From Homalodisca vitripennis (taxonomy: Eukaryota; Arthropoda; Insecta; Hemiptera; Cicadellidae), in contig NW_025776817.1 in NCBI RefSeq assembly GCF_021130785.1, positions 124,001 to 188,000 of the forward strand: 64,000 nt of DNA, given 5' to 3'. Positions 32,051 to 45,810 of the stretch are shown here, piece after piece (within the stretch, counting starts at the first letter, position 1; each line of letters begins with the position of its first letter). A program made the position numbers and the translations under genes. The notes under the pieces are model-generated. The model was not told the DNA's origin and did no database searches. It saw only the letters and a list, made by a program, of their open reading frames with translations.

Positions 32051-34870
32051 CTTATATCGTGCATATTGAACTATAGGAATAAAATCAACATATATTATCA
32101 AACATCATAATGTCTAGTGAGTAATTTGCTGTATGATTCTAGGGGATATCACAACCACTAGCTGGAAAAAAAATATTTGAGAAAAAATTTAGTTAAAACG
32201 GCTTAAAATTGTTACTATGAATTATATGTGACGGTTTTCAGTCCAATATTAAGGGTCAAGATTGGGCTCAATAGGGATCCTAGACACAAATCCAATAAAT
32301 CAGACGCTTCCTTTTAGAACATATATTTTAGACATTTACGAAGGTATTAAAGTTACGTTTAATATGTGTTTTGCGAAGACTGGACTTCGTGTTGTATTAG
32401 TGTAATATAATTTGTTCACTGTACTAATAAATTCATTTACTCTGTTTATTTCCGTATCATTATTTTAAACCGTAATACCAATGGAAAAGTATTCAATGAA
32501 AATAAGGGAAATCCAATTTAATATCCTTCTAATCAATGCTGCTACATCTAATTCAATGTTGCTATCATCCAAGGACAACTATGCAGAAAAACAGATAGGC
32601 AGACATAAAGTTTATCCAGCCGAAGGAATGAAGGGATTCGCTACAGCTCAGCCAATTAACCATTGATTATAATGGCATTGCTCCTACTAACACGGTGGAA
32701 GACCATAGGTTAATTAAATTGTCAAAGTAAACTATAATTTTCTGAGCAATTGCAACATTAAAACTTCTAAACTTAGAAGTATAAGAATAAAAGATCTCTT
32801 GGATTTTTTTGTAAGTTCAGCTCTCACCAACAGCAGAAACCTCAGACACAAAGCTAACAGTTCTGATGACTGCACACTTTTTGCACGGAAAATTAAGCCA
32901 TCAGCTCTCCGCGCTTGATTACTCGTCCGTCCGTGTTCTCCCGAGTATTTTTTCATCTCTCCAACTCATTTCACCTGTTTTCATCATTTATAGCTTACAC
33001 GACCAAGATTAAGATTTCAATACGTTTTATTCACTTCTTTCTTTAACGAGTTGTACAGTTTTATAAAAGTAAACTTTCTGTGAAATAAATAGTATCTCTA
33101 GGCTACCAGTCTTTGTATGTTGATGTAAGTTGATATCAAACAGCTATTGATAGCAAAACAGCGTAATTCACATGAAATACTAAATCTATACATATGCAAA
33201 CGAATTACTAACAATAAGGGATCTAAATCTAGTTCGTATTAGAAATTCAAGTCTGCAATACACTTCTATTTGTAAAATACCAAACATAAGTACAAGATTC
33301 TTACTTCCTTCTGAGAGCCCACTTCCGAATGAAATAGGATCCTCATATTGTTCCACCAGTGGTTGTTGTACCAGTGGTTCACAGCCAATAAAACGTCTGA
33401 ATGATAGCGCTGCACCTTGAGGTAGTTAACCGTAACTAAACAGTTCTTAATTTTTACACCATTAATAATCGAGTTTTTAATAAAAGTTTAAATTTTTACT
33501 TTTAACTTTATACAAAATAATTACCGAAGCTTTTCTTATATTTATAAAAGCCGCCATGTCATATTAATGTATTCATTTCAATATTATTTGCGTTCAATAT
33601 TCATCGGATTGTAAAATGCAGATAGAATGGATTTTAAAGGATACAAATGGATACAAATGGATTTCATAGAATGTGATTTATCACAACTAATACGGGTATT
33701 ACAAATGTGAAAGTGAGTTTGTTGGTTTGTTACACTTTCACGTGAAAGCTGTTTAAACAATTGTACTGGATTTTCTTTTGGTACCTTATAGACGATATAA
33801 GCATATTATTTCTCTGAAAATTCCTCCAGAGTACGCCCTACTAGACTCTCATCTTGGCCTCTAGGATCTTTATCGCACAGACGGACAGTCGGAAGGTCAT
33901 CGATACGGTGTCTGTTGTCGTTGTAAACAACGATACATTTTTTACTTTCATAAAAAATCAAAATATGTTTACAACAAAATTTATGTTATTACATATAATT
34001 TTAAACTATGTTAGTGCTATGGATAAACTGATAAATATAATTTCTTAATTTGCTTTCTAATTATACATTAAATTCTGACCTTAAATATGACCTACGTCTG
34101 AAAATTATTTATTACTTACCGTGATAAATAAGAATGAGATAATATATATAGTTTTACTGACAAACAGCAGAACTCACTTTACGAGCAGCTTATTTTGGTC
34201 TTGAACAAATAATATTAATAAAACCTTTATAATTAATATACTAAAGTCTAGATCCCTTGTTAACTACCTGGCCAAACTTATAAATTGGTTACTCTGAAAT
34301 GTTATGAATTCTTATCCATCGATTTTAAATTATACCTTTATTTTTTGTTTGTACACTGTAAAGCAATCGCCACATTATAACCAATTTTGTTGAGGTAATT
34401 ACCGCAAATAATTAGTAACATTCATAATCTTATTGCCAACAGTGGTTTATAGTTATTGGTTTGATGCGAATATGTGTCGATTCCGAGTGTAACCGGATGA
34501 ATAATATCCTATTGGTTCACACCTTTATTGCATTTAGTGGTTTGGCAACCGTTTGTATTTGTGCCGTAATATTGGAAAAGTACTTTTGTGTATATGAATT
34601 TATGTATAGAGTAGAATCAAGCTAAAAATGTATTATTTGATATAAATGTTTAATTGATACCAATATGGTTCTACACAGACACGTGTTCTGTACAAATAAT
34701 ATAGTTACATTCGTTAAAATATAAAATAATCATATTATTCCAATCCATTATACAACATTTGTTAAGGTACCTGTTGCGATCACAGTAACATAGTGTAATG
34801 TATTGTTATATCTTTTACTATTTTCCTTATTAACATTTATATTTCTGGTTCATCAATTATATTGGTATTA
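32047..34870. other. AT-rich DNA, no gene seen
   Basis: Slightly GC-richer patches at 32780-32960 and 33300-33430 have no coding similarity that I recognise. A short tandem at 33637-33664 repeats GGATACAAAT. No repeat modules of the surrounding family. Confidence 0.45.
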
Positions 34871-35060
34871 CACATCGTGAAATTATTTAATAAACGTTGC
34901 ATTGGCGGACCAATCTCGCGATCGTTTTAACCAATCACATAAAAGCATCATCCATCTCTTATAAACTAGAGCCTTTCTCTTTCACTCCATGCTCTTCCAG
35001 CAACCATGAAACACCACGTAAATTATTTGCAAAGTCTATTCGAGTTCTTATTTCAGTCCT
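34871..35060 (+). promoter_or_regulatory. Promoter-like patch: two CCAAT boxes and a TATA box
   Basis: ACCAATC at about 34899 and AACCAATCACAT at about 34929 are followed by TTATAAAC at 34959-34966 and a pyrimidine-rich stretch with TCACTC at 34982-34987. An ATG at 35006 opens only about 20 codons. The arrangement resembles arthropod histone-type promoters, but no histone or other gene follows, so it may be a relic or chance. Confidence 0.25.
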
Positions 35061-37430
35061 TTTAATTTAATAATATTAATGGTAAAATGCATAGAAATAT
35101 TACATATAGTCTATGGCTAAACCAATGAGAACGTGGCGAAAAGTGTTTTATTTTAACTAACTAGGAGTCTCTGTTTAAAATTTATGTTCAGAGAATCTAC
35201 GAACAATGTATTTTCATGAAGAAAACAATATTTTAGAGTCTTAAAAATTAATTGATATGTTTTGTGTTTTTATTTAAACCATAGAATATCGTAAAAGACA
35301 TGTCCATTGATATTATATCAAGATGAGGTAAGTATTTTATTAGCCATTTTATGAAAAATGTGGGGGTAAATGAGAGTTCATTTAAAATAAAATTAAATTT
35401 GAGATAATTTTGGTTAAAGATTATTTTTTACTCTCGATTTATTTGTTTGGAAGGAGGTCAAGAGGTTAGTGAGCAAACCTGTAACTTTCCTTTAAAACTA
35501 ATAAAAATTAAAAAATTGACAAGTGAAAAACTACATACATACCGAGTTATGGGAGAATAATGTAGGATGTTCAGAAACTGTACTTTTAATTTGAAAGAAA
35601 GGGATACCTCCAAATCATATTCTATGTATTTAAATAGTGTCATTAACAACCCTGACATAACCATGTTTCAGTACTATCATGTTAGTAGTTTCTTTAGTAA
35701 ATATTTATAAATTATAATAGAATTAATTTTTATTTTACTATATTATAACCATGACATGATTATTATTATAACTTCTTCGGTTACGACACTAAAGTCTAAA
35801 TGTTTTTCAGTAATAATGAAAAAGAAAATGAAGTTTTTAAAGTAATAAGTAGCTAGGTAAATTTGGCTTTTTATTCTTCGTCCATTAGTATTACTTATTT
35901 ACAACTTTAATGGGAAAAAGTTGATTTTACGGTTTCAATTAAGAAATGCTTAGCTTTCTTTATTTAAAATCCGAGATTGACACTTTCTCGTTTATATAGA
36001 ACACAAGCAGTTGGTGTTAAAGTGAAGTATTGTGCATTTACCCTTTGCTGCCTGACGGCGAAGCGCTCATATCCGGTCAGTTTATTGGCGATAAAATTAC
36101 TAAGGCGGAGACCAGGAGTAGTTTTAATAACAGACAGTAAGTATCTGTTAGCAAAATAGACGTTAATATGAGTTTAACAATGATTTAATTTTTGAAATGG
36201 TCAACTGTATTAACATCGTCCAAATGTTGTATGCGTAATGTAATTTTAATACTGGTTGATACAATATTTGTTTGAATCATAACATGTGTGTTACACAGTG
36301 TGTGGCTGTTCATTCATTAAATCAGTTATCGCAGTGAAAATATATATTTGTTTGAATCAATTTTGAATAAAATAAAATAAAGATGACATATTTCTTATAT
36401 AACTATATTTTCTCTCATAGGCCAAAACCGAATTCCCTGAAAAAATAGAAGATGGAGCAACTTCTGCACAACTACTGGGATAATAACTTAATTACTCCAT
36501 ATTACTTTAGGAAGAATTTCTATCCTTTACGAATTTCCGTCCCGATATGGGTTCAAACCGTAAATGCGAGAAGATGGAGATTTCATCCAGCCATCATCTC
36601 AGGATGAGTAGGCTGTTTCTGGTTACCTCCCACCAGGGTAGCGTCTGTTCTTCTCTCCTTAGATAGACCACTGTCTTCTCTAGTATTGGGCCTGATTACG
36701 GGACATGAGCACTTGACGAAGGATCCTCACAGAAGCCACCTCGGAGGATAGTGTTAGAGCCTGCAACCTACAGAGTAAACATTGCTTAGCTGTGGTGAAA
36801 GGTAAAAATCAACTCATTTATTATAATGTTGCGTTTCTAAAACTATGAGCAGAACTTAATTAGAACATTCAGATCATCTTACTCCTGGTATAGTTTGCTT
36901 GTTTGAATAATAAAATACTCACGTATAATTTGTTAATCTCATATAGAATAAACGTGAATAGAATGATTTGAATAAATCTCCATATATATTTAAGACATAA
37001 AGGCGGTGCTGTGTTGTAGCTTGAGCTAATTTAATTGATCCTCTAAAATACACAATATTATGTAAAGTAACACACTTTTCAATATTCTTAGGTAAGATTT
37101 TACATAAATACATTAGCGACTTGCATTCATGTAATGAAAATCTGTAATATCTGTAATTTTGTAAGAAAATTGTAAAGTTCTCTGTATTATAGACTACCTG
37201 AATTAAACGATACTATAATTTTGAAATGAACGTAGGTTAGTATATTTAAATTAACAACAGAGTAAACGGCACATAGAACACTTTCCCTGTATATTTTATA
37301 CCACTCATCATAACCTTATACGGACAAAAAGTCCTTAAAATTATGTTTTATTCCACGTTTGACTGCAAAGAATATAATTATTTATAATCAGATAATGTGA
37401 ATTGATAAAAAGTATTGTGTGTTGGTCGGA
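35061..37430. other. Mostly AT-rich DNA with two GC-richer patches
   Basis: A patch at 35990-36135 ends in a strong splice-donor-like ACAGTAAGTATC at about 36130. A second patch at 36530-36785 is clearly GC-richer and contains GGGTTCAAACC (B-box-like) at about 36549. Neither has protein similarity that I recognise. The first could be an isolated old exon; the second may be SINE or LINE debris. Confidence 0.35.
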
Positions 37431-37730
37431 TGAATGTTGGTAAAAGATGTGACCTAAAAATAAGTAATTTCATATAGGAATAAAAATCAATGATACAGCT
37501 GAAACATACCTAGCAGTAATATTTATTAAAATTAAATATTTCCGTAGAAACTCTAAGGGAAAGGTTTGAGTTTTTTTTTTTTAATTTTGTAGGATAGGCC
37601 TAGTTCAGTATACTTGTTTAAAAGTAGGTAGTTAAACTCGCAGTAAGTCGGAGAATCACCACCAGGAACAGGATGCGATGCCCAGGAGCAGGACGAGGAA
37701 CTACAAGGAAACTACAAGGTACTTAGTTTT
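37431..37730 (+). repeat. Isolated partial long repeat unit, copy U9
   Basis: A diverged ATTTCCGTAGAAACTCTAAGG lies at about 37540. The island at 37633-37725 carries CACCACCAGGAACAGGATGC, GGAGCAGGACGAGG and ends CTACAAGGTACTTAGTTTTA. The downstream block is absent, so this is a solitary fragment in the otherwise unique 30-40 kb stretch. Confidence 0.6.
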
Positions 37731-40199
37731 ATTAATAATAAATCACAATGTATACTCTCACTATCTATCGCTATCATAATAATAGTGATTAAGCTGCTAA
37801 AATTTTTTTCTCGGCTACTTTAATTACTTTGTACCTATAGCGTACTGGGGTTAATATTTTATATTTTTTCAAAGTAACTAAAACACGTTGGATCTATTAT
37901 CACATACATCATAAGCTAAGCCAGAAATCACATTTAAAGTATATTTTAACATATATTTTTGCCTCTATAGTATTTATATAGCTAGATAATCACATAACCA
38001 GAAAATCGGTTTAATGTTAGAACTAGTGTAGACGTAAAGAAGGAAAGTTGCTGAGAGAAAATTAAGGTAAACACGTGAAACGTACGTAAAAAACTGTGTA
38101 TTGTCCATGAAAAGGATCCATCTTAGGGATTACATATCATAGCAGAGGTTTGTTACTTTTGTGTTAAACGGAATACTAGTAAGTTTTTATTTCTAAATTT
38201 TAAATGACCGAACGTGTGATTTAATAATCAGAATTTCATTAATCACGTGTATAAGGTGTATAAGGTCACTTATATAACTATTAAGACCATCACTTCGGCT
38301 TTGGTATTGCGTAGATGACTTTTGTATTGTGGTATTTGTCATTTTGTTAACCTTTTGGTAACAATTAAGTTTAAATGAGGTTATTACCTGAACTCAAAAC
38401 ATATAATAACAATAGTTCTGAAGAGTTATTTTTTTCTTAGATTTAAACAATTATAACTGACCATTAGACATCTATGACATTTATATCACCTTCAGATAAG
38501 TATATTTTATAAGTAAACTGAACGTATCTATATTATGATGTTTTATATACGCTTACCAAATGCAACATTTGACAGTTAGGCTTAAGTGTGTATAGATACT
38601 GTAAATATGATTTATGGAAAATTTTAATTTTTAATCTTTCATACTCTCCCTCTTTGACTCCCACAAAAGCTAAAGCAAAGACTTTTTTCAGTCTTACTAG
38701 ATATTCCGCTCATCCTTCAAGAGATAAAGCAGGTTTATGAGCTAATAAAATGCAAATTTCCATCTTATGACTGTTATAAGATAATGTATTGGCTTCTCAA
38801 CGAACCCCTTATATGATTTGCCAAGGCAATAAAAGTTGGTCTTCCTCAGAAGTAATAATATAGCCAGAAACACATGTGTACCAATTTGTTAAATGTTATG
38901 AGTATTATTCTACGCCAAATAAACATTTATAGGTATTCCATCAACATTCTTTTTTAGGACACAAAAATTCTTAATGTTTACAAATTCTGCCGGTAGTATA
39001 CTTTTTCATTTTAGGTGCAAGATGCTACATACTCGTATGTTGGATGCCTTACCCATGCTTTAAATTGACTTTTGCATTAAAGGACTGTGATCAATAAATT
39101 ATTTGTAAAATATAAACATCCTGCATATTACGTAGTTCAAAATGACTATGCAAAACACTAGACTATAAATTAATAATAGGATACCCAATCAAAATGGTAA
39201 AAGCTGCATTAAACCCTTCATTGTAGGGATAACTGTTAGTTCTAATTTTGGTTTTTGAGCTTGAATTCATTAGAATAACATTTCATTAGTTAGCTAAAAT
39301 AACTTATATTAATGTATCATTTTACCTATATATGCAAAATAATTAAAAATATGTTGTATTTAAAAGCAATGTTTCCCTAATTTTGATTGTAGTTTACCAT
39401 GGAAATTTAAATTAAATTAATTTAAATTTAAAAGATGATCTTAAAAAAGATGTTATAATTTATGAATTATAAGAAAAACAAAAATTTTTAAGAAATTTAA
39501 TTAAAATTTTAAGTAATGCAATATAGTACAGTGTCAAAGTAATTTGTTAAAAACTATAAATACTACAAAAATTAACATTAAACTACAAATCGCTAACTAG
39601 CTTAATAAACAATCGAGCGGCTTTAAAAGCACTCTCGTGCATGTGTGTACGCTTATACTACCTTTTAAATTGTTTGTGAGGACCCATCAACAATACCAGC
39701 ACAAGAATACTAAAATAAAATGTTTATTAGGATATTTTTCATTTTCTAATTCTCATTATATTAGATATTATTCACAAGCCAACGTTACAATTTGTATTCT
39801 GTAATTTCTTCAGATTAATAAAACAAAGATATCAAAAGATTTCGATACGTATTTTAAATTTTGAAACTTTCGTGGTGTAAGATTTCAATTGTTTGACTTG
39901 ATCGGAAATGTATACAAAAAATATAAATTAAATTTTTAAAACCTAATTTTATTTAAAAATGTAACACAAAAGTGCAAAGTTAAAATTAAGAAAGACGTGA
40001 AAAGTTTCTTTGAAAAGTAATGATTATTCACAGTTTTAATATTTTATAAGATCGTTGTTATTTTTGAATTATAAAAATTAGTAAGTAAAGAGTTTTTAAA
40101 TGTAATTTAGTACTCTAAATCTGTAAAATTCAATTGAAAATTCAATTGACGATAAAGTCCAAATACATTTAACCAGTTATAAATATTAAATTTATTAAT

Positions 40200-40205
<6 letters not shown>
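37731..40205. other. AT-rich DNA, no gene seen
   Basis: No open frames with family character and no repeat modules recognised. The 39400-39560 stretch is near-pure A/T. Confidence 0.5.

Positions 40206-40256
<51 letters not shown>
40206..40256. repeat. (AT)n microsatellite
   Basis: About 25 AT dinucleotides. Confidence 0.95.
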
Positions 40257-40257
<1 letters not shown>

Positions 40258-40849
40258 TATTTTATATTTGAAAGTAGGTAAAAACATGTATACTAAAAGT
40301 TACTTTTATTTTCTAAATTTACTATAATTATATTATTTCACTTTGAACTATATTATTACAATTAAGAAATCAAAATTCTAAACTAAATTTTCAATAACAA
40401 TAGGCTTATGTCACTGGTTTAAGCAATAAGGATATTTTACTTTTGACTGTGTTCTATGAAATACTCAAAAAATAAAAACATAATATTTAGTAAATCAACA
40501 GTTGCGTTATTCGCCCGTATGCTGAATCCACCATCTGTGGTTCGTGTGCACGGATCTTGTGTGTAATAAATAAACTGTCTGTTTCCTTCATTTGAAGGAA
40601 GGAACAACATTCTCTAAGCGTTTCATTGAATCATATAAATACATGTATACCTTCATGTGGATTAACCTACAACTAACAATAATTAGGGTAGTGTTCTGAT
40701 AAAACTACTTGATGTAATACTTTAAATAGATTGCCTTAATTCAACATAGAAATGTTATATAAATTTGTGGGATTCTATTCTTTCAAGCTTTTTTTTCAGG
40801 AATTAATTGTAGGTGTTTGATATTAAAGCAATGTAGATGCTTTGACAAT
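40257..40849. other. AT-rich DNA, no gene seen
   Basis: No feature recognised. Confidence 0.5.
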
Positions 40850-41910
40850 GTGCCTTCGTTACTTGAGACGCTTACATAATACGTAATAAACTAATTAATT
40901 GTCTTCTTAGAATGTTTGCGTTGGCGTAACAAGAAATGGGTTTAATTTTAGTAGTCGTGACGTCACCAATATGAAAAACAGGCGAAATCAACGTAGCAGG
41001 TTGCATAACATATTATTTAATATCCATTTAATGTCTCTGTTTTACTTTAAGCTATTATACTCGTTCACGAATTTTCAAAAATTTCTACATTTTAATATAA
41101 GTGTATATTTTCATATTTTTAGTGATGCATTTGTGTTAATTGATTGGATATATTATTTATTTATATATTTAAAAGAACGTTAATGTAGAATAATTATTAG
41201 CAATGGTACGAAAAGTAATTTGAAACATTAACCCTGGATAATAATGTATAAATATTATGTAGCACATATTTGGAGGCAGGGAACAAATTATGTTAAAACT
41301 TATGTTATAGTATTTTATTTACATCTTTGTCTTCTTAGAATGTTTGCGTTGGCGTAACAAGAAATGGGTTTGATTTTAGTAGTCGTGACGTCACCAATAT
41401 GAAAAACAGGCGAAATCCACATAGCAGGTTTCATAACATATTATTTAATATCCATGGAAACAATGTACGTAGATAATTTAATATTTTTATAATTAATTAA
41501 TAATTTGAAATTGAAATGTCGCACCGTTTTTAAAGTTCGTCCAACTCACAACTAGTCGCGGAAGTAGAGCCAGGAACACTATTTGATGGCAAGAAACACG
41601 ACCAGGACCAGGACTTACATGGATGAGGTAATTTCATTACTTAAAATCACAGTTTATGATCTCAATATCACTTGTTACCTAAAACAGTTTAGGTCTTAGT
41701 TTTAACGAATATTTTTACATCACAAAGTACCAGAGCAGTTAACATGTTATACAGATTTTTTTACTTGAGTTTATATTATAGTTATAACATTCTAAGGTTC
41801 GTTTTGTATAGAACTAATAATTTGTGTTTTGTGCTGTATTTAATCCTCTCTGTACCAAAACATATAGTAGGAATAGGTGTACCATCATTTCTGATCTGAA
41901 ATCAGGTTGT
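40850..41910 (+). repeat. Long repeat units U10 (leader only) and U11
   Basis: A stretch of about 130 bases at 40901-41031 recurs at 41329-41459, 428 bases downstream, with only a few differences. It starts GTCTTCTTAGAATGTTTGCG, contains TGACGTCA (40958-40965 and 41386-41393) and ends before ATCCATTTAATG or ATCCATGGAAAC. The second copy continues into an island at 41540-41635 (CTAGTCGCGGAAGTAGAGCC, GACCAGGACCAGGACTTACA, then GATGAGGTAATTTC) and the divergent TTTAATCCTCTCTGTACC block near 41841. A 172-bp-array fragment precedes the first copy at 40850. Confidence 0.8.
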
Positions 41911-42480
41911 TCTACCTGAAATAATGTTTTTTTATTAGTCATATGTAGTAACAAAAATTTAAGGAAATACATGTTATTGGATTATATACTAATGTGAGTA
42001 CCTACCATATAAACATTTGAATAACACCCTATATTAAAGATCTATTCCTTTATTAGATTATGGTTGTATGTGTCAATATATAACTGTAAACTTATTAGCC
42101 TGAGATCTTTATCGATATGACCGTTTACGGTATTGCTAATTAGTCTATTTACAAAAAAAAGTTGGATTTTTCAGATTGTTGCTTTTACGTACCTAATTTA
42201 CGTAGTATACAAAACAGTGCACTTTTAAACTTCTCCCAAAATTATTACAGGCCATATTACACAAATAAAAAGATATTAAAACTTGACTCGGAATATTTAA
42301 AGTTATTCATCGCAAAAATCTCCTTTATAAGATTTCTAAGTAATGAAACAGTAAATAGTAAAGGTGAATTGTTGAAAAAGGTCATATTATAAATGATAAA
42401 ATTTTAAGGTAAAATTCAGGTCACGTTTATAACATCCATAAATATTTAAATATATTTAATGCATAAGATTTCATTGAACA
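41911..42480. other. AT-rich DNA, no gene seen
   Basis: The 76-residue frame at 42162-42392 has no family character. No module assigned. Confidence 0.45.
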
Positions 42481-43520
42481 TGAAATAATAACATGTACTT
42501 AATGTTAGTAATAGTCATGATGTAAACAAGCAAGTAAAGGCAAAAATAGAAACAAAGCGACGCAGGTGAAATATACACACCAGTGTACGTATTAATATTT
42601 TTTTACATGGAAACAAAGAACGACAGGTATAACAAAGCTTTCGAAAAATACAAATGTTTTATTTACGCAATTCGTTAAACTTATACTACATTAGGTTGAA
42701 GAAGCGCGACCAGGAACAAGTGCAATATCCAAAAGCTTTATAAAGACCAGGAGTTTTTTAATTGTTGAGTTTAATGTTCAAAGACGTTAGTGTGTCGAAG
42801 ATCTACACCAGGAGTACTTTGGCGAAGACCAGGATCGAGATAAAGATTTATGGACTTGTTGCTTAATAATTTAAAATTAAAGATCTTCTCTAACTTTTTA
42901 CCCAAAGCAGTTTACATTCTAGTCTTGCGATTATCGCATTTTCACTTAAGAGGATTTTAATGTTAAAGATTTTTGCAATGAATTCATTTTCTTGTGTAGT
43001 GATACTTAAGTTGATTAACATATAATTATGTTTCATGCGTAAGCAGAAAAAATTTGCTATTTATAGTTTTAAATCCCTTCAGTACTATAAATGTACAGAA
43101 AGAATCAGTCTACAATTACATATTTCACCAAATCCAAATGTTTTATGGTCCGTTCCCACATAGTTTATAACAAGTGAAAAGAGTACTAGGAGAATTATTT
43201 ACTTCATGTGACTTGAGACATTTTTCAGGCATTATATAGTAGTGTAAAAACTTTTAAAACTTAAAAACTTGTGAATTTTAGATGACCTCGGATTAAAACT
43301 CATAACGTACTGCGTTAATTTGCTTAAACTCAATCATTTCTAAAAACATTGTTGTACAGATTTGAGGAGAATTACAGTCTACATCTTTTACTTTATTCAA
43401 TTAGTTGATGAGATTACTACCAGAGCTTTCTTTTACTTTACAAGAGATTATAACTTGCCGATTGTGATGATACAGTTATAGAAACAACTCCTTAGATTCC
43501 TTTGTCACCTTTACATGGTT
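42481..43520 (+). repeat. Long repeat unit, copy U12
   Basis: A complete unit: leader TAGTCATGATGTAAACAAGC, TACATGGAAACAAAGAACGAC near 42604, two-part island at 42690-42860 (AGCGCGACCAGGAACAAGTG, CGAAGACCAGGATCGAGA), block AGTACTATAAATGTACAG at about 43080, tail TACCAGAGCTTTC at about 43420 and TTTGTCACCTTTAC at 43502. It is the head of the 42.5-46.1 kb segment that is paralogous to 53.8-57.8 kb. Confidence 0.75.
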
Positions 43521-45290
43521 CACTTACACTATAATAATAATTATACTCTAAAAAAAGTAAAAAATGCTATATTTGAAAATAATACCAAATCCGAGTTGTT
43601 ATGACATTTTTTCACTACAATTGTTTATCGGAATATAATTTTCATCACACACTGACAGGAAACCAACCTACTGCAAAATCACATAGGAACAATCAAAATG
43701 TTTGTTCAGAAGTCACACGCAATCTAATTTGTGCTCCAGATACCGGGACCAAGGTAACTGAGGCACTGGTTTTCATATACACAAATATTACATTAAATTA
43801 ATTATATGCTAGTAAAGATTGCTATTTAATATTTCAGGTGTTATTGATTAAGCCCATGTCCTGGTTATACTGTAAACTTTATTTATTACGGAAATATTTG
43901 AAATAAAGAATGTAAATTTCAAACTGGATTTTTGAAGAAACTCAAACATTTCCAATTGGAAACTGAGGTAAATACATTTTTTCAATAGGTACATAAAATA
44001 TTCAATATTGAATAAATAATATAGTCATCACTCTATTTCACAGACATATCAGAAATGGTTCCTCACTAACTGGAACATTGTAATGTTGAATGTTATTGAG
44101 AAACGTTATGACTCGATAACCATGCAGATAAAGTAACTCGCATAATGACAACATTTATATTAGCTCTACGTTTAAAATTAAGTTTTCATAGTATTAAAAT
44201 AGTTTTTAGTAGACGTAATAGACTGGCTCCTTAGAAATTTATTGGGTTATTAGAAATTATTTGTGACATTTTATTCTTAAAAATTAAATTCAGTCCTCAC
44301 CTTGTTGTTATAGGTGATGTCGGTGTTACTTAAAATTAGGTTATCACAAAGCCATTTTTTTTAGTTTACACCCTTAATTCCACGATTTAAACTAATTTAT
44401 AATGGTAATAGGTGTACGTTATGTTCAGCCGCGCGACCTTATATTGTCTCATTTTATTGCACTTATGTTAATTCTGTTATATATTTAAAAATTAAATTAT
44501 TCATTGAGCTTTAGCGAAATTCATCACTCGTGAGACTTGAAATATTTTAATTCTGTCTGTCTGTCAGTCCGCACGATAGCCCGAAAACGAACTGACTTTA
44601 GACTTAAATATTTGCATGAAGGTTAATTTATATTTGAGGAACACTGTGTTTTATATTAGTACATGTTAACCGATTGGATTTGGATGAGGTTCATCTAATA
44701 TTTTTGCAAAGTTATTAAAGGTAACTATAAAAGGTAACCGAGAAAATATTGAAAAAAATTAAGAAACTCGGTGCTATTATGTAAGGTTTTACAAGTAACA
44801 TTTTTAGTTCAAGAATAAAAATAAATAATAATATATTGCAGCCAATTTTAAACGTTAGTGACAATATTGTACTTTATCGCACTCTTTCCTATCGCTTGCT
44901 TACCCGAAAACTGGTAAAAAACTTTGAATGAAATTTCCACATAGAGAAGAATGAGTTATATATGATGGTGCATGTCCAATCTCGGAATAAGCCTGAGAGT
45001 CATAAAACTGTCTAGTTATTATTTTCATTTTAAATAATGCATATTTTCGTAAGCGTGTTACTCGTTACTGGTTAGCATAAGTTTAATCTAACGTTCTATC
45101 GTTCAATACGTTATAACGTACTATGCTTTCAAGAATTAAGTAATCTTTTAATTCTTGCAGCTAATACACTTTTCTGTCTCGAAATTTTTAGCTGAACATC
45201 TTGCTGCCAAGCAACACCTCGCGTGCCTTTTAGACTGTGTAAAATCTTTCTATACCCTGAACGTGTATGAATTATCGGCTTGACGGTTTC
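43521..45290 (+). repeat. Repeat module E, copy E1
   Basis: Matches 54851-56310 in order: ATAATTTTCATCACACMCTG, CTACTGCARAATCA, CAGATACCG, TTCAGTCCT near 44292, GAGGAACACTGTGTTTTATATT near 44636, TTTTTGCAAAGTT near 44702, ACTTTATCGCACTCTTTCC near 44870, and AATTCTTGCAGCTAATACAC at about 45150 followed by CAAGCAACACCTCGCG. Non-coding in both copies. Confidence 0.75.
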
Positions 45291-45810
45291 ATACCAAAAT
45301 ACTGAATGACGTAATGAGTTTTGAATCAGGTATACACAGTTGATACAAACTTCTAATTGTTTAAGAAACCCATTTTCATACATATGACTGACAGCTAACT
45401 TTCCGGTATGCTGTAGTGTGGTAAATTTTAACAGTGAATTCTAAGTAGTGTATATTAACTGCATAGTAGTGTATATTAATAATAAAAACAACTGAGTAGG
45501 TTATGTTTAAGAGTTTACGTGTGATAATTCTTATAACTGTTAACATTTTAGCAAACAAACATTATTTTAACCCATATTGTTTTGTATTTCTCTTTGTACA
45601 CAAAACAAAAATCAGTCAATCCAGTTATTCCGTACTGGGCGCTATTGCTATTTACAAATAATTAAACTTTTAGCTTGAACTACATTATAATTTATTTTTA
45701 TGATAAGAATTTTACATTATATAGCAATATTAAAAACATATAGCAATAATAATTACAGCATGTTAATGCAAAGGTGCACTTGCATATCTATTAGGCTTAC
45801 GCTGAAAAAT
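45291..45810. other. AT-rich spacer, no gene seen
   Basis: Contains a short imperfect duplication of TAGTGTATATTAA at about 45447-45478. No coding sequence. Confidence 0.4.
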
